Assembly: GCF_020539505.1 (NCBI RefSeq)
Contig: NZ_JACDXW010000001.1
Coordinates: 124,001-188,000 of the forward strand
Source: Mesopusillimonas faecipullorum
GTDB lineage: Bacteria > Pseudomonadota > Gammaproteobacteria > Burkholderiales > Burkholderiaceae_B
Length of the DNA: 64,000 nt
Direction of reading: 5' to 3'
The translations under genes and the position numbers were made by a program. The stretch's first letter is position 1. Every line of letters begins with the position of its first letter. A model generated the notes under the pieces. It was not told the DNA's origin. It was given only the letters and a program-made list of their open reading frames with translations, and searched no databases. Positions 35,663 to 44,992 of the stretch are shown in pieces.

Positions 35663-37471
35663 ATGAGCGTGTTTCCCGCCAATCAACGTTCACTTCCCGT
35701 CTTAGTGGCCCAGTTTGCTTCCCGCCTGACGCCGGCACGCCTCACGACCCAAGCCAGCGCTGTGCTGTCCAGGCGTTTTCTATTCGTGCTGGCGCTGGTC
35801 TATATTTTTGCCGGCCTGTTCTTCCGAGACCCTTGGAAGTCCGATGATGTGGCTGGCCTTGCGGCCATGATGACTACGGCCTACGAATCAGGCCAAACCT
35901 GGCTGCTACCGCAGCTGGGTCAGTTAGCCTATGCCAAGAACGGCCCCTTGCCGACCTGGGCAGGCGCACTTAGCATCTGGCTGTTCTCACCGCTGTTCGA
36001 GCTATTTCTGCCCCAACCTGACGCCACGATTGCGGCTGCGCGTTTACCCAATCTGCTATGGTTTGGCCTGATCGCTTACGCAGTCTGGTATGGCTCTTAT
36101 TTGCTGGGCAGACGCCCTGAAGCTCAGCCGCTTCCGCTGCCCTTTGGGGGCGAACCCTCGCCTCCCGACTACGGCCGCATGATTGCAGACGCCGCCCTTT
36201 TACTGACGCTGGCCACCGCCGGCATCATGTGGCGCCTGCACGAAACCTCCGAAGTCCCCGCTCTTATTGCCAGCCAAGCCATGGTTTTTTTGGCTGCGGC
36301 ACGGCTACTAAGCCGGCCACGCACAGGCGCTTTACTGCTGGGGGTGGCGCTTGCCGCCACCTTCCTTAGCCGAGGTCTTATCGGCGGGCTCCCCGTTCTT
36401 GCGGCAGTGCTCTGCTGCGCGGCGCCGGGCCTGCCACTTTGGCCAGCGCGCCGCTGGACACTGGCGGGTTTGTTGCTGGCCGCCGGCCTGCTCACCCTGT
36501 GGTGGTGGCCCGCGTATCAAGCCAACCCCTATTGGGCACAAAGCTGGTGGCACTGGAACCTCAACTCCTTTGAGTGGCCAAGCAGCGAAACCCTGAACGG
36601 CAGCATCTGGCGCGACCTACCCTGGTTTCTATGGCCGACTTGGCCGTTCGCCCTGATGGCCTTGTGGCAGTGGCGCATGTGGATACGCGCCCCCCACATT
36701 TGGCTGCCCTTGATGATGCTGCTGTGGCCGTTGATCACCCTGTGGTTTCTGGCCGACCCTTTCGAACCCGAGTACAGCCTGCTTGCCATTCCCAGTGCCG
36801 CGCTTGCCGCCTTTGCCTTGCCTACCCTGCGCCGCGGGGTCGTCAACTCGCTCGATTGGTTTGCCGTTATGTGCTTTTCCCTTGCCTGCGCCACAACATG
36901 GCTGGGGTGGATAGCTTTGCAAACCGGCTGGCCCAGCCAAATTGCCCGCAATATTGCCCGTCAAACCGAAGGCTTCAATGCCCAGATCTCTTGGCTGGCT
37001 TTCACTTTGGCCGCGCTAGGGACTTTAGCGTGGATCTTATTGGTGCGCTGGCGCTTGCTCAGCAAACCTGCGGCGCTGTGGCGCGGTACAGTGGTGTATG
37101 CCGGCGGCATAGTATTGACTTGGCTGTTGCTAGCCACATTATGGATGCCAGCCCTGGATTATGCTCGCAGCTACCGGCCCGTTTCACGCCAATTGGCACA
37201 GGCCATAGCCCAACATCTCCAGCCAGACGATTGCGTGCGCGCCTATGACTTAGGTTTGGGTCAAAGGGCCTCATTTCTGGTGTTCGACCAGATAGATTTT
37301 TCGTTTGGCCGGCAATGCAGCCTGGTACTGCAGCAAACCTCCCAACAAAATATCGAAACTGGCTCGGCCGCTTTCAGCAATGACAGCGCACGAGTACTGT
37401 GGGTAGGCAAGCGTGGTGCCGACCGCAAGGGCCAAGAGATCTTCCGCCTTCTGCGACTGAACCAACCATGA
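35663..37471 (+). CDS. ArnT-like membrane glycosyltransferase (GT83-type)
   Basis: About 602 residues with 11-13 membrane helices. The first periplasmic loop carries the acidic DPWKSDDVAGL pattern typical of ArnT/PMT-fold transferases that use lipid-linked sugars, and GQTWLLPQLGQLAYAKNGPLPTW matches the next conserved stretch. Such enzymes add aminoarabinose or other sugars to lipid A or glycans; the donor here is unknown. Start choice is insecure: ATG 35663 lies just after a terminator and lacks a good ribosome site, so the true start could be an internal GTG/TTG. The stop overlaps the MATE ATG. Confidence 0.8.
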   Translation: MSVFPANQRSLPVLVAQFASRLTPARLTTQASAVLSRRFLFVLALVYIFAGLFFRDPWKSDDVAGLAAMMTTAYESGQTWLLPQLGQLAYAKNGPLPTWAGALSIWLFSPLFELFLPQPDATIAAARLPNLLWFGLIAYAVWYGSYLLGRRPEAQPLPLPFGGEPSPPDYGRMIADAALLLTLATAGIMWRLHETSEVPALIASQAMVFLAAARLLSRPRTGALLLGVALAATFLSRGLIGGLPVLAAVLCCAAPGLPLWPARRWTLAGLLLAAGLLTLWWWPAYQANPYWAQSWWHWNLNSFEWPSSETLNGSIWRDLPWFLWPTWPFALMALWQWRMWIRAPHIWLPLMMLLWPLITLWFLADPFEPEYSLLAIPSAALAAFALPTLRRGVVNSLDWFAVMCFSLACATTWLGWIALQTGWPSQIARNIARQTEGFNAQISWLAFTLAALGTLAWILLVRWRLLSKPAALWRGTVVYAGGIVLTWLLLATLWMPALDYARSYRPVSRQLAQAIAQHLQPDDCVRAYDLGLGQRASFLVFDQIDFSFGRQCSLVLQQTSQQNIETGSAAFSNDSARVLWVGKRGADRKGQEIFRLLRLNQP

Positions 37472-38877
37472 CGACAATGCGCCGAGCGCGCAAAGCCGGG
37501 CTCCGCCATTACGTCGCCCAAACCCTTAAGCAATCGTGGCCCGTGCTGATCAGTGCATGGGCCGGCATGGCCTTTGGCGTGCTGGATACCGCCATGGCCG
37601 GACATGCCAGCGCCGCCGATTTACAGGCGATGACCTTATCGATTTCCATCTACATCACCGTCTTCGTCGGCTTGATGGGCATCGTGCACGCACTCATACC
37701 CATCATCGGACAACACTTCGGCGGCAAGCGACACCATGAGGTCGGGCTTGCCTGGGGCCAAGGCATCTGGACGGCCTTGGGGCTATCGCTGATAGGCGCC
37801 TTGGCTATGGCCTTTCCCGATCTATGGCTTAGCATGTCTGGCGACATAAGCGCGGAAGTACGCAACAGCATTACATGGTATTTGCGTGCTTTGATCCTGG
37901 CGCTACCGGCAACGCTGGTCTTCCGCACCATTTACGCCTTAGCCACGGCAGTGTCACGCCCCAAAATCGTCATGAGCATCAATCTGGGCAGCGTCTTATT
38001 CAAGGCTCTATTCAACTGGCTATTCATTTTTGGCAAACTCGGCATGCCTGCCTTGGGTGCCGTAGGTGCAGGCCTCTCAACCGCCCTGACCGGCTGGCTC
38101 ACGCTAATCGCCGGTTTGTTGGTGCTGCGTCACGACGGCTTCTTTCGACAATTCAAGCTTCACCTGCCTCGCCCCCGCTGGCGGCATCAGCAAGAACTGC
38201 TCAGGCTGGGGATACCCATGGGCGGCTCATACCTGGTGGAAGTCTGCGCCTTCACCATGATGGCGCTATTGGTTGCGCGCGAAGGCATGTTTACCAGCGG
38301 CGGCCACCAGATTGTCTCGAACCTGGTGGCATTGTGCTACATGATGCCCATGGCGGTAGGGGTTGCCTCGGCCTCTTTGACGGCTCAAGCCATCGGGGCT
38401 CAAGATATGGCGCGCGCAAGGCAAACCGGGCGTGCCGGCTATTTGGTCGTGTTCTGCGGCGCGCTGCTGACCGCATTGATAGCCTGGACAGCTCGCAAGC
38501 CTATTGTTGCCCTTTACACCGATGACGCTCAAGTTGCCGCTGTGGCCTTGGCCCTGATAGCCATCGTGCCGTTCTTTCACTTCTTCGACGCCATGCAATG
38601 CATAGGCTCGTATTTGTTACGCGCTTACAAGGTGGCGGTGATACCGCTGCTGATGCAAATTCTAGCCCTGACAGGCGTGGGCCTTTTAGGCGGGTGGATG
38701 ACTGGCTTCGGCCCCTGGTCGGGATTGCTGGCACCCCTGGCAGACACGCTGCTGCCAGGCGCCCCGATAGGAGCCGCCTCTTTGTGGATGATGTCGGTAG
38801 CAGGCATAGGCATATCGGGCATACTGCTACGCCTGTGGTATGTGCATATCGTGCGCCAATACCAAAGCAAGGGCTAA
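37468..38877 (+). CDS. MATE family efflux transporter
   Basis: 469 residues, twelve membrane helices in two six-helix halves (AWAGMAFGVLDTAMAGHAS in the first; GIPMGGSYLVEVCAFTMMALL and MMPMAVGVASASLTAQAIGA in the second). NorM-type MATE proteins export cationic drugs in exchange for Na+ or H+. The ATG at 37468 overlaps the stop of the glycosyltransferase (ATGA), so they are co-translated. The open frame continues 23 codons upstream within the previous gene, but that part is not conserved sequence. Confidence 0.92.
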   Translation: MTTMRRARKAGLRHYVAQTLKQSWPVLISAWAGMAFGVLDTAMAGHASAADLQAMTLSISIYITVFVGLMGIVHALIPIIGQHFGGKRHHEVGLAWGQGIWTALGLSLIGALAMAFPDLWLSMSGDISAEVRNSITWYLRALILALPATLVFRTIYALATAVSRPKIVMSINLGSVLFKALFNWLFIFGKLGMPALGAVGAGLSTALTGWLTLIAGLLVLRHDGFFRQFKLHLPRPRWRHQQELLRLGIPMGGSYLVEVCAFTMMALLVAREGMFTSGGHQIVSNLVALCYMMPMAVGVASASLTAQAIGAQDMARARQTGRAGYLVVFCGALLTALIAWTARKPIVALYTDDAQVAAVALALIAIVPFFHFFDAMQCIGSYLLRAYKVAVIPLLMQILALTGVGLLGGWMTGFGPWSGLLAPLADTLLPGAPIGAASLWMMSVAGIGISGILLRLWYVHIVRQYQSKG

Positions 38878-38907
38878 GGCCGCTACCAGCGGCCCTGCCC
38901 CACGCTT

Positions 38908-40167
38908 TTACTCTTTATAGATGTAAGAGCGGCGCCACGGGTAGGAAAGATCGGCTGGTTCATCCAGCTCGTCGCTACGGCCCCTGGTGGGCTTGTGTTG
39001 CAGCAGCACTTGATGAATGGCTATCCACGCGTTCTCGAAGCCCATGGCGCACCCCGCCAAGTAGATTCGATAGGCACGTAACGAGCGCTCGGCGTTATCA
39101 CCTTTAAGGGTAGCCCTTGCCGCATCAAGCTGAGCCTCAAGAGCATCGCTCCAGGCCCAGAGGGTACGGGCATAATGCGGCCGCAAGTTTTCGACGTCCA
39201 GGTCTTCCAGGCCGGCATCGGCGATCTGTATAAGCTCGTTGCCGATGTGCGTGAGCTCACCGCCGGGGAAGATGTATTTTTCGATGAACTCGCCCATGCC
39301 TGCGCCGACCTCGGCGTTGTAAACGCCACCCGCAGTAATGCCGTGATTCAGTATCAGGCCCCCCGGACGCAGCAGTCGATTAAGCTTGGCGAAATAACCC
39401 TGCAGCTGTGCCCGGCCTACGTGTTCGAACATGCCCACCGACGCGATTTTGTCGTAGGGTTGAGTTTCATCGAGTTCGCGGTAATCCAGCAAGGTCATGC
39501 GCACTCGGCCAGACAGACCTTTCTCTTCAATAAGCCGATTTACGTGGGCGTGCTGGTTGCGCGACAAGGTGATGCCCGTGGCATCTACCCCGTAGTTCTC
39601 GGCCGCCCATAGCAAAAGCCCACCCCAACCCGCGCCGATATCGAGAAAGCGCTCTCCCTCGTGCAACCTGAGCTTGCGGCAGATGTGATCCAGCTTAGCT
39701 TCTTGGGCTTGCGATAAGGTGTAATCGGGTTGCGCATAGTAGGCGCAAGAATAGACTCGGCGCTCATCTAGCCATAACTTGTAAAAGTCGTCGGAGATAT
39801 CGTAGTGAAACTGAATTTGCTTGGCGTCGCGTTCTTTCGAGTGACGCACTACCGAAATAACGTGGCGAACCATGCGGGTAAAGGCATTGCCCCTAGCCTC
39901 GTCCACCGGAGAACCCTCTAGTATGGACGAGGCTAACAGCATCAAATCACGCATTGGGCCTTCAAAGTCAAAACGCCCCTCGACGTAGTCTTCACCCAGC
40001 TTGCCGGTTTGGCCGTTGGCCAGGTTCAGCAGCGTGGCGTTATCGCGCACGATAAGTTTGATGCGCGGCGAGGGTGCGCCGGCTATTTCACCGTTGGGTA
40101 ACTGCACCTGCACAGGCAAAGGCAAGCTTGCCAACTTCTTTTCTACCAAGGACAACACTGTACTCAC
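38908..40167 (-). CDS. cfa: Cyclopropane-fatty-acyl-phospholipid synthase
   Basis: 419 residues. An N-terminal lipid-binding region is followed by the SAM-dependent methyltransferase core: QFHYDISDDFYKLWLD, VYSCAYYAQPDYTL, the SAM loop DIGAGWGGLLLWAA and ITLSRNQHAH. It converts unsaturated acyl chains of membrane phospholipids to cyclopropane rings, typically at stationary phase or under acid stress. The start is GTG 40167 with AGGGAGTGGG upstream. It is convergent with the MATE gene and divergent from rpmB across 450 bases. Confidence 0.95.
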   Translation of the reverse strand: MSTVLSLVEKKLASLPLPVQVQLPNGEIAGAPSPRIKLIVRDNATLLNLANGQTGKLGEDYVEGRFDFEGPMRDLMLLASSILEGSPVDEARGNAFTRMVRHVISVVRHSKERDAKQIQFHYDISDDFYKLWLDERRVYSCAYYAQPDYTLSQAQEAKLDHICRKLRLHEGERFLDIGAGWGGLLLWAAENYGVDATGITLSRNQHAHVNRLIEEKGLSGRVRMTLLDYRELDETQPYDKIASVGMFEHVGRAQLQGYFAKLNRLLRPGGLILNHGITAGGVYNAEVGAGMGEFIEKYIFPGGELTHIGNELIQIADAGLEDLDVENLRPHYARTLWAWSDALEAQLDAARATLKGDNAERSLRAYRIYLAGCAMGFENAWIAIHQVLLQHKPTRGRSDELDEPADLSYPWRRSYIYKE

Positions 40168-40616
40168 ATCCCACTCCCTAAAACCGTAGAAATTGAATAC
40201 CCAGCTTGGGACGCCCGAAGGCGCGTCGCTCTTTTTGGCGAACCTTTTTGATTATGTCCCATTCAAAAATTTTTGACTACACGTCGCACAACATCCGGGG
40301 TCGTGCCAAAAACCTACAAACCCCTACCCCTCTTACAGAGCGTGGCCATAGCTGATTGCGTAAATTTGACCAAGGGTGGTAGAATAGTGAGCTTTGTAGC
40401 AGCACGCTTTAAGGCTCTAGCGCTTGCATGATGCATGCTTGAGCGCAGCAACTTAGGCAGCTGCAGTAAATTGGGCGGCAGTAATGCTATTTCCAGTCTT
40501 GAAAGACTTTGGGGTTTTGCCCTTAATAGGCTTTTAAGGCTTTCGAAAGCGTCTCTGCACTGAAAGACCGCCAGGCACTGCTGCACGGCAGGCTTTGAAT
40601 AGACAAGGAAAACATC
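40168..40616. other. Intergenic region between cfa and rpmB
   Basis: 449 bases with no supported gene. A plausible rpmB promoter (TTGCGT, 18 bases, TAGAAT at 40380-40385) would give the L28-L33 transcript a leader of about 225 bases. That leader contains small inverted repeats (GCATGATGCATGC, GCTTTCGAAAGC) but no riboswitch I recognise. The cfa promoter must lie in the left 150 bases. Confidence 0.35.
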
Positions 40617-40853
40617 ATGGCACGCGTATGCCAAGTCACCGGTAAAGGCCCCCGCACGGGCAACAACGTTTCGCACGCCAACAACAAGACCAAGCGCCGC
40701 TTTCTGCCTAACCTGCAGTCGCGCCGTTTCTGGGTCGAAAGCGAGAACCGCTGGGTTCGCCTGCGTGTTTCCACCCAAGCCCTGCGCACCATCGACAAGA
40801 ACGGTATCGAATCCGTTCTGGCCGAACTGCGCGCCAGCGGCAAAGCCATTTAA
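40617..40853 (+). CDS. rpmB: 50S ribosomal protein L28
   Basis: 78 residues, full length: [20 protein letters not shown], then [20 protein letters not shown] and a basic-to-hydrophobic C-terminus. It is a structural protein of the large subunit. ACAAGGAAAAC precedes the ATG. It is followed 39 bases later by rpmG, the standard rpmBG operon. Confidence 0.98.
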   Translation: MARVCQVTGKGPRTGNNVSHANNKTKRRFLPNLQSRRFWVESENRWVRLRVSTQALRTIDKNGIESVLAELRASGKAI

Positions 40854-40892
40854 TCGAACGCAGCGCACAGCGCTCATTATCAGGAGTCCGTC

Positions 40893-41060
40893 ATGGCAAA
40901 AGGCCTGCGCGAGAAAATCAAACTCGAATCCTCTGCTGGTACCGGTCACTTCTACACGACCACCAAAAACAAGCGTAATACCCCCGAAAAAATGGTCATG
41001 AAGAAATTCGACCCGGTGGCACGCAAGCACGTCGAGTACAAGGAAACCAAGCTGCGTTAA
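40893..41060 (+). CDS. rpmG: 50S ribosomal protein L33
   Basis: 55 residues beginning [20 protein letters not shown] and ending [12 protein letters not shown]. It has no Cys, so it is the zinc-free form usual in proteobacteria. CAGGAG precedes ATG 40893. It is second in the rpmB-rpmG operon and is closed by two strong terminators. Confidence 0.98.
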   Translation: MAKGLREKIKLESSAGTGHFYTTTKNKRNTPEKMVMKKFDPVARKHVEYKETKLR

Positions 41061-41088
41061 TTTAACGCCAGCTGTTTGTTTCCCGCTT

Positions 41089-41111
41089 AAACCCCGCCTT
41101 GGCGGGGTTTT
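41089..41111. terminator. Rho-independent terminator of rpmBG
   Basis: AAACCCCGCC / GGCGGGGTTTT with a two-base loop. Confidence 0.88.
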
Positions 41112-41127
41112 GCTGTTTGCCCAGCAT

Positions 41128-41150
41128 AAGGCCGCCTCTTGGCGGCCTTT
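41128..41150. terminator. Second terminator, between rpmG and the convergent esterase
   Basis: AAGGCCGCC / GGCGGCCTTT with a four-base loop, eight bases before the stop of the convergent gene. It can serve both strands. Confidence 0.8.
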
Positions 41151-41157
41151 GTCATGC

Positions 41158-42150
41158 TTATTTCTCGGCAACTTGCTCTAAAGCTACAGCACCCACCACG
41201 CCGTAAGGGTCGGCCATGGTTTCGATGATTTCAAAGTGGTTGAAATCCTTACCCTCTAATATTTTTACTGGCTTGCCTGCCGCCTTAAGCGCCGCGGCAA
41301 AATCTTTGCTTTGCCTTATGAACTCGGGCGTTTCCTGGTCTCCGTAGACCAGCACAACTGGGGTCTTCAGTTGCTGCAAGTGCCTTTGCGGGCTGAGCGC
41401 TTCCTCGACTTGATCCGTGAAACGCACATAGCCACTTCGGGCCGACAGACGCGGCGCCTTCAAGTCGTACATGCCACTTACCAATACTGCGCCTTTGATG
41501 ACATCATCCGGCAGCCCATACTTGGACCAATCTGTCGTCAGGACCACCCCCGCCAAATGGGCCCCTGATGAATGGCCGGACAAATAAAGACGGTTGGGAT
41601 CGCCGCCCAAAGATTCCGCATTCTTGTACGCCCATTCCACTGCGCGACGGGTTTGCTCTGCCAAAGGCATGAGATCGCCATCGGTCTGTGTAACGTTAAC
41701 GAAATCGGGGACAAAAAAGTGCACACCTTGACGAACAAAGGGCTCAGCCAGAAAAGCATAGTCCTTGGCTAAGCCGGAGCGCCAGGCACCACCGTGCAAG
41801 AACACATGCATGGGGCGCTTTTCTCCGGGCGCCAAGAACACGTCCATCCCTTCAACTTCAGTGTCGCCATAAGAGACTCGCTTAGGCTCACCCAGACGTT
41901 CACGTGCGCGTTCGCTACGTGTACCGTAGCGCTTCACTACCTGTTTGATGTTAGGCGCGTATTGAGCCTGATCGTAAGCCTTATCCAAACCCGCCTGATC
42001 GTAGTCCAGCCAAACTTTGGGAGCGGAAGCAGCCTGCTCCGCCGCTAAGGCTTGGCTTCCTTCACCCATAGTCACGCAAGCAACTGCCGCAACCGCAACC
42101 AACAACATCTTGTTCATGGCGAACCGGCGCCCAGTAAACATTCCCACCAT
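41158..42150 (-). CDS. Exported alpha/beta hydrolase, BD-FAE / kynurenine-formamidase-like
   Basis: 330 residues. A hydrophobic signal sequence (residues 12-37, KMLLVAVAAVACVTM ending ALAAEQ) directs export. The catalytic region has HGGAWRSG (oxyanion hole), the nucleophile motif GHSSGAH, an acid in YGDQETPEF and His in DFNHFEI. This matches the BD-FAE / arylformamidase-like esterases. A good AGGAGAT sits before ATG 42150 even though the signal has a long n-region; ATG at codon 12 would be a tidier signal peptide. No operon partner is visible. Confidence 0.85.
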   Translation of the reverse strand: MVGMFTGRRFAMNKMLLVAVAAVACVTMGEGSQALAAEQAASAPKVWLDYDQAGLDKAYDQAQYAPNIKQVVKRYGTRSERARERLGEPKRVSYGDTEVEGMDVFLAPGEKRPMHVFLHGGAWRSGLAKDYAFLAEPFVRQGVHFFVPDFVNVTQTDGDLMPLAEQTRRAVEWAYKNAESLGGDPNRLYLSGHSSGAHLAGVVLTTDWSKYGLPDDVIKGAVLVSGMYDLKAPRLSARSGYVRFTDQVEEALSPQRHLQQLKTPVVLVYGDQETPEFIRQSKDFAAALKAAGKPVKILEGKDFNHFEIIETMADPYGVVGAVALEQVAEK

Positions 42151-42215
42151 TTTTATCTCCTGTTTTTAGCTTCATAGAAATCGAACAGCTCATGTCGACG
42201 TATGGACTGCTCTAA

Positions 42216-42249
42216 AAAAAACCCTGTTTACACATTAAACAGGGTTTTT
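42216..42249 (-). terminator. Rho-independent terminator of icd
   Basis: AAAAACCCTGTTTA / TAAACAGGGTTTTT with a five-base loop, 27 bases after the icd stop on the minus strand. Confidence 0.92.
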
Positions 42250-42275
42250 AAGATGGCTAGGCAAGCACAGCGACG

Positions 42276-43532
42276 TTACATGTTTTCTATCATGGCTTGC
42301 CCAAAGCCCGAGCATGACACCTGGACAGCCCCTTCCATCAGGCGAGCAAAATCATAGGTAACATGTTTGGACTGAATGGTTTTTTCCATGCTGTCGATGA
42401 TCAAGTCTGCGGCTTCGGCCCAGCCTATATGGCGCAGCATCATTTCAGCCGACAGAATTTCAGACCCCGGATTGACGTAATCTTTACCGGCGTACTTGGG
42501 CGCTGTGCCATGGGTAGCCTCAAACACCGCAATAGACTCTGAAAGATTGGCGCCGGGCGCAATGCCGATGCCACCTACTTGGGCCGCCAAGGCATCGGAA
42601 ATATAGTCGCCATTCAGATTCAGCGTGGCAATTACCGAATACTCGGCCGGGCGCAGCAGAATCTGTTGCATAAAGGCATCGGCAAGCACATCTTTGACGA
42701 TAATATCGCGACCCGTCTTGGGGTTTTTCAACTTGCACCAAGGGCCGCCATCCACCAGCTGGGCATCGAACTCTTCCAGCGCCGTCTCGAAACCCCAGTC
42801 ACGAAAGCTACCTTCGGTGAATTTCATGATATTGCCCTTGTGCACCAAGGTCACGTTAGGCCGGTTGTGGTCGATGGCGTATTGAATCGCCTTACGCACC
42901 AGGCGTTGGGTGCCCTCTTTAGAAACCGGCTTGACGCCCAACCCCGAAGTTTCGGGAAAGCGGACGTTATCTATACCTAGTTGGGTGCGCAAAAAATCGA
43001 TCAGCAACTTGGCTTTCTCGGAGCCCGCATCGAACTCGATACCCGCGTAGATGTCTTCAGAATTCTCGCGGAAAATGACCATATTGGTTTTCTCGGGGTC
43101 TTTTACGGGAGAAGGAACACCCTTGAAATACCGCACAGGGCGCAGGCATACGTATAAATCCAAGGCTTGGCGCAAGGTGACGTTAAGCGAACGGTGACCG
43201 CCGCCTATGGGCGTAGTAAGCGGCCCCTTGATAGAAACCACGTGCTCTTTAACGGCCTGAACCGTTTCGTCGGGTAACCAGTTGCCAGGCCCATAAAGCT
43301 TAACGGCCTTCTCACCCGCGTAAATTTCCATCCATTGGATTTTGCGCTGGTCGCCGTAAGCTTTAGCCACAGCCGCATCCACCACCTTGATCATGACTGG
43401 CGTGATGTCCCGCCCGGTGCCATCACCCTCTATAAAAGGGATAATGGGTTTGTCAGGCACGTTAAGCGAAAAATCGCCATTGACCGTGATCTTCTGGCCC
43501 GATGCGGGGACGTTGATGTGCTGGTATGACAT
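42276..43532 (-). CDS. icd: NADP-dependent isocitrate dehydrogenase (dimeric)
   Basis: 418 residues. Family signatures: [27 protein letters not shown] with the substrate/phosphorylation Ser, [30 protein letters not shown], and the C-terminal [20 protein letters not shown] nucleotide loop. It oxidises isocitrate to 2-oxoglutarate in the TCA cycle. AGGAGCATCCC precedes ATG 43532. This is the homodimeric E. coli-type enzyme; an unrelated monomeric isoenzyme is encoded at 60492-62726 in the same window. Confidence 0.97.
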   Translation of the reverse strand: MSYQHINVPASGQKITVNGDFSLNVPDKPIIPFIEGDGTGRDITPVMIKVVDAAVAKAYGDQRKIQWMEIYAGEKAVKLYGPGNWLPDETVQAVKEHVVSIKGPLTTPIGGGHRSLNVTLRQALDLYVCLRPVRYFKGVPSPVKDPEKTNMVIFRENSEDIYAGIEFDAGSEKAKLLIDFLRTQLGIDNVRFPETSGLGVKPVSKEGTQRLVRKAIQYAIDHNRPNVTLVHKGNIMKFTEGSFRDWGFETALEEFDAQLVDGGPWCKLKNPKTGRDIIVKDVLADAFMQQILLRPAEYSVIATLNLNGDYISDALAAQVGGIGIAPGANLSESIAVFEATHGTAPKYAGKDYVNPGSEILSAEMMLRHIGWAEAADLIIDSMEKTIQSKHVTYDFARLMEGAVQVSCSGFGQAMIENM

Positions 43533-43687
43533 GGGATGCTCCTGGTGTTCCGGAAAGAAGCGGGTTCGCCGGATTCTGGCTTATGGCGCCAGTCTTATAG
43601 AAGACTAAAAGTTTACCGCAAAACCCCCGCGGCAAAAGGGGCGGCAACCCCCGATGCCGCAAGCTTGGCGTGCGCCGAATCCCGCCG

Positions 43688-44761
43688 CTACGCCTGGCCG
43701 CCCGTATGCCGGAACCGCGACAGCCCGGCTGGGCGCGCCGACTCCAGAAACGTGCGCAAGGAAAGCTGGAACTGCGAAAAATCCTTGTCCTCGCGATACA
43801 CCATGTACACGGGCAGGCTCAGATGGCAATCCAGCGCCTTGACCCACCGCATGTCGCCGCGCTGGAGATTCTCTTGCACTGCCGAGCGGGTGAAAAAACA
43901 TACTCCCACATCCCTGCGCACGGCTTCTTTCTGCGCTTCCGGGTGCCCAAGATATAAAACGGTGCGACGCGACGTGACGCCGTTGGCCCGCAACTGCCCT
44001 TCCTCCAGTTGATACATGACCGTACTGTTGGAGGTGCTGATGAAAGGCAGGCGGCTCATTTGATGGCGATCGACGGTGTCGCCCACCCAGCGGCTGTCCG
44101 GAGCGCTCATCAACAGCAAGGGTTCGTCCCACAAGGGGTAGGCAGCCAAGCCCGAGGTGTCCTGATCGGGCGACACCAGCAATACCGCAAAGTCCGCCTC
44201 GCCCGACCTGACGACGTCCAAAGCCGCCTTGGGATTTGAAATAATGACTTCCACCAGCCCTTCGGGGTACTGCAACTGAAAATCGCAAACAACGGGCGGC
44301 AACAGGTAGGAGCCTATGCTCATGGACGACGCCACCACCGCACTGCCGACTTCCACATTGCCCATTCCCGCCAGGTCGCGTTCCAGTTCGCGGGTGCGGA
44401 CGATGGTTTCCCTGGCCCAGCGAAATACCCGCTGGCCAGCCAGGGTCAGCGCAATGCCACGCCCTTCCCTGCACAGCAAAGGCGTGCCCAGTTTTTCTTC
44501 CAGGTTGCGCAAATGCGCCGTCACCACCGGCTGCGAAATGAACAACTGTTGCGCCGCCTGGCTGACGCTCTGCAGCTCGGCCACTTTGCAGAACACCTCG
44601 ATCTTGCGCAAAGACAGTTGCGAATCGAGCCGGCGCATCAATACCGAATTGCCATCGCCGCCGAGACGGCTCCGGGATTCACCAGACGGCGTTTCGGCCC
44701 GCTTGGCGGGCGCTTGTTCTGCCGCCCCCATCCGTTCCGCTTTCTTTTTCGAACCAGACAT
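43688..44761 (-). CDS. LysR-family transcriptional regulator
   Basis: 357 residues. A charged, disordered N-terminal extension of about 45 residues (SKKKAERMGAAEQAPAKRAE) precedes the HTH (LRKIEVFCKVAELQSVSQAAQQLFISQPVVTAHLRNLEEKLG, split by the usual turn). The C-terminal inducer-binding domain of about 200 residues follows. GGAGA lies before ATG 44761. It is divergent from the aldehyde-dehydrogenase operon; a palindrome between them (44837-44854) is its likely operator. A near-copy lies before the TRAP transporter genes. High-GC codon use sets it and its neighbours apart from icd. Confidence 0.93.
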   Translation of the reverse strand: MSGSKKKAERMGAAEQAPAKRAETPSGESRSRLGGDGNSVLMRRLDSQLSLRKIEVFCKVAELQSVSQAAQQLFISQPVVTAHLRNLEEKLGTPLLCREGRGIALTLAGQRVFRWARETIVRTRELERDLAGMGNVEVGSAVVASSMSIGSYLLPPVVCDFQLQYPEGLVEVIISNPKAALDVVRSGEADFAVLLVSPDQDTSGLAAYPLWDEPLLLMSAPDSRWVGDTVDRHQMSRLPFISTSNSTVMYQLEEGQLRANGVTSRRTVLYLGHPEAQKEAVRRDVGVCFFTRSAVQENLQRGDMRWVKALDCHLSLPVYMVYREDKDFSQFQLSLRTFLESARPAGLSRFRHTGGQA

Positions 44762-44836
44762 ATGTCTCTCCGTACCTTGGCGCCTACCGTTCATCGCGGC
44801 AAAAGACGCAAACATGCTACGCCGAAACCTCACGCA

Positions 44837-44854
44837 ATCATATCCAAAAGGATA
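44837..44854. promoter_or_regulatory. Palindromic operator in the LysR / aldehyde dehydrogenase intergenic region
   Basis: CATATCCAAAAGGATATG is a perfect dyad (7-base arms, AAAA spacer) containing a T-N11-A core as LysR regulators prefer. Outer CAAT/ATTG bases extend the symmetry imperfectly. The same CATAnCC-N4-GGnTATG design recurs at 51861-51886 before the TRAP operon. Confidence 0.7.
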
Positions 44855-44992
44855 TGCATTGAAGAAGAAATTTGTATTAGACGCTATATGGCCAGCCCGC
44901 CTAGTATTTCTCTCCATACCCCATACCGCCACCGGCCGGGCGCCGGCCAGATGCCGAACCCCGCACGGAACCCCAGGAAGGAGAATCCATTC

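Noticed and set aside
40314-41171. A 285-codon minus-strand frame over rpmB-rpmG
   Set aside because: Antisense to two unmistakable ribosomal protein genes.
43536-44012. A 158-codon plus-strand frame
   Set aside because: Antisense to the C-terminus of the LysR protein; no motif and no ribosome site.
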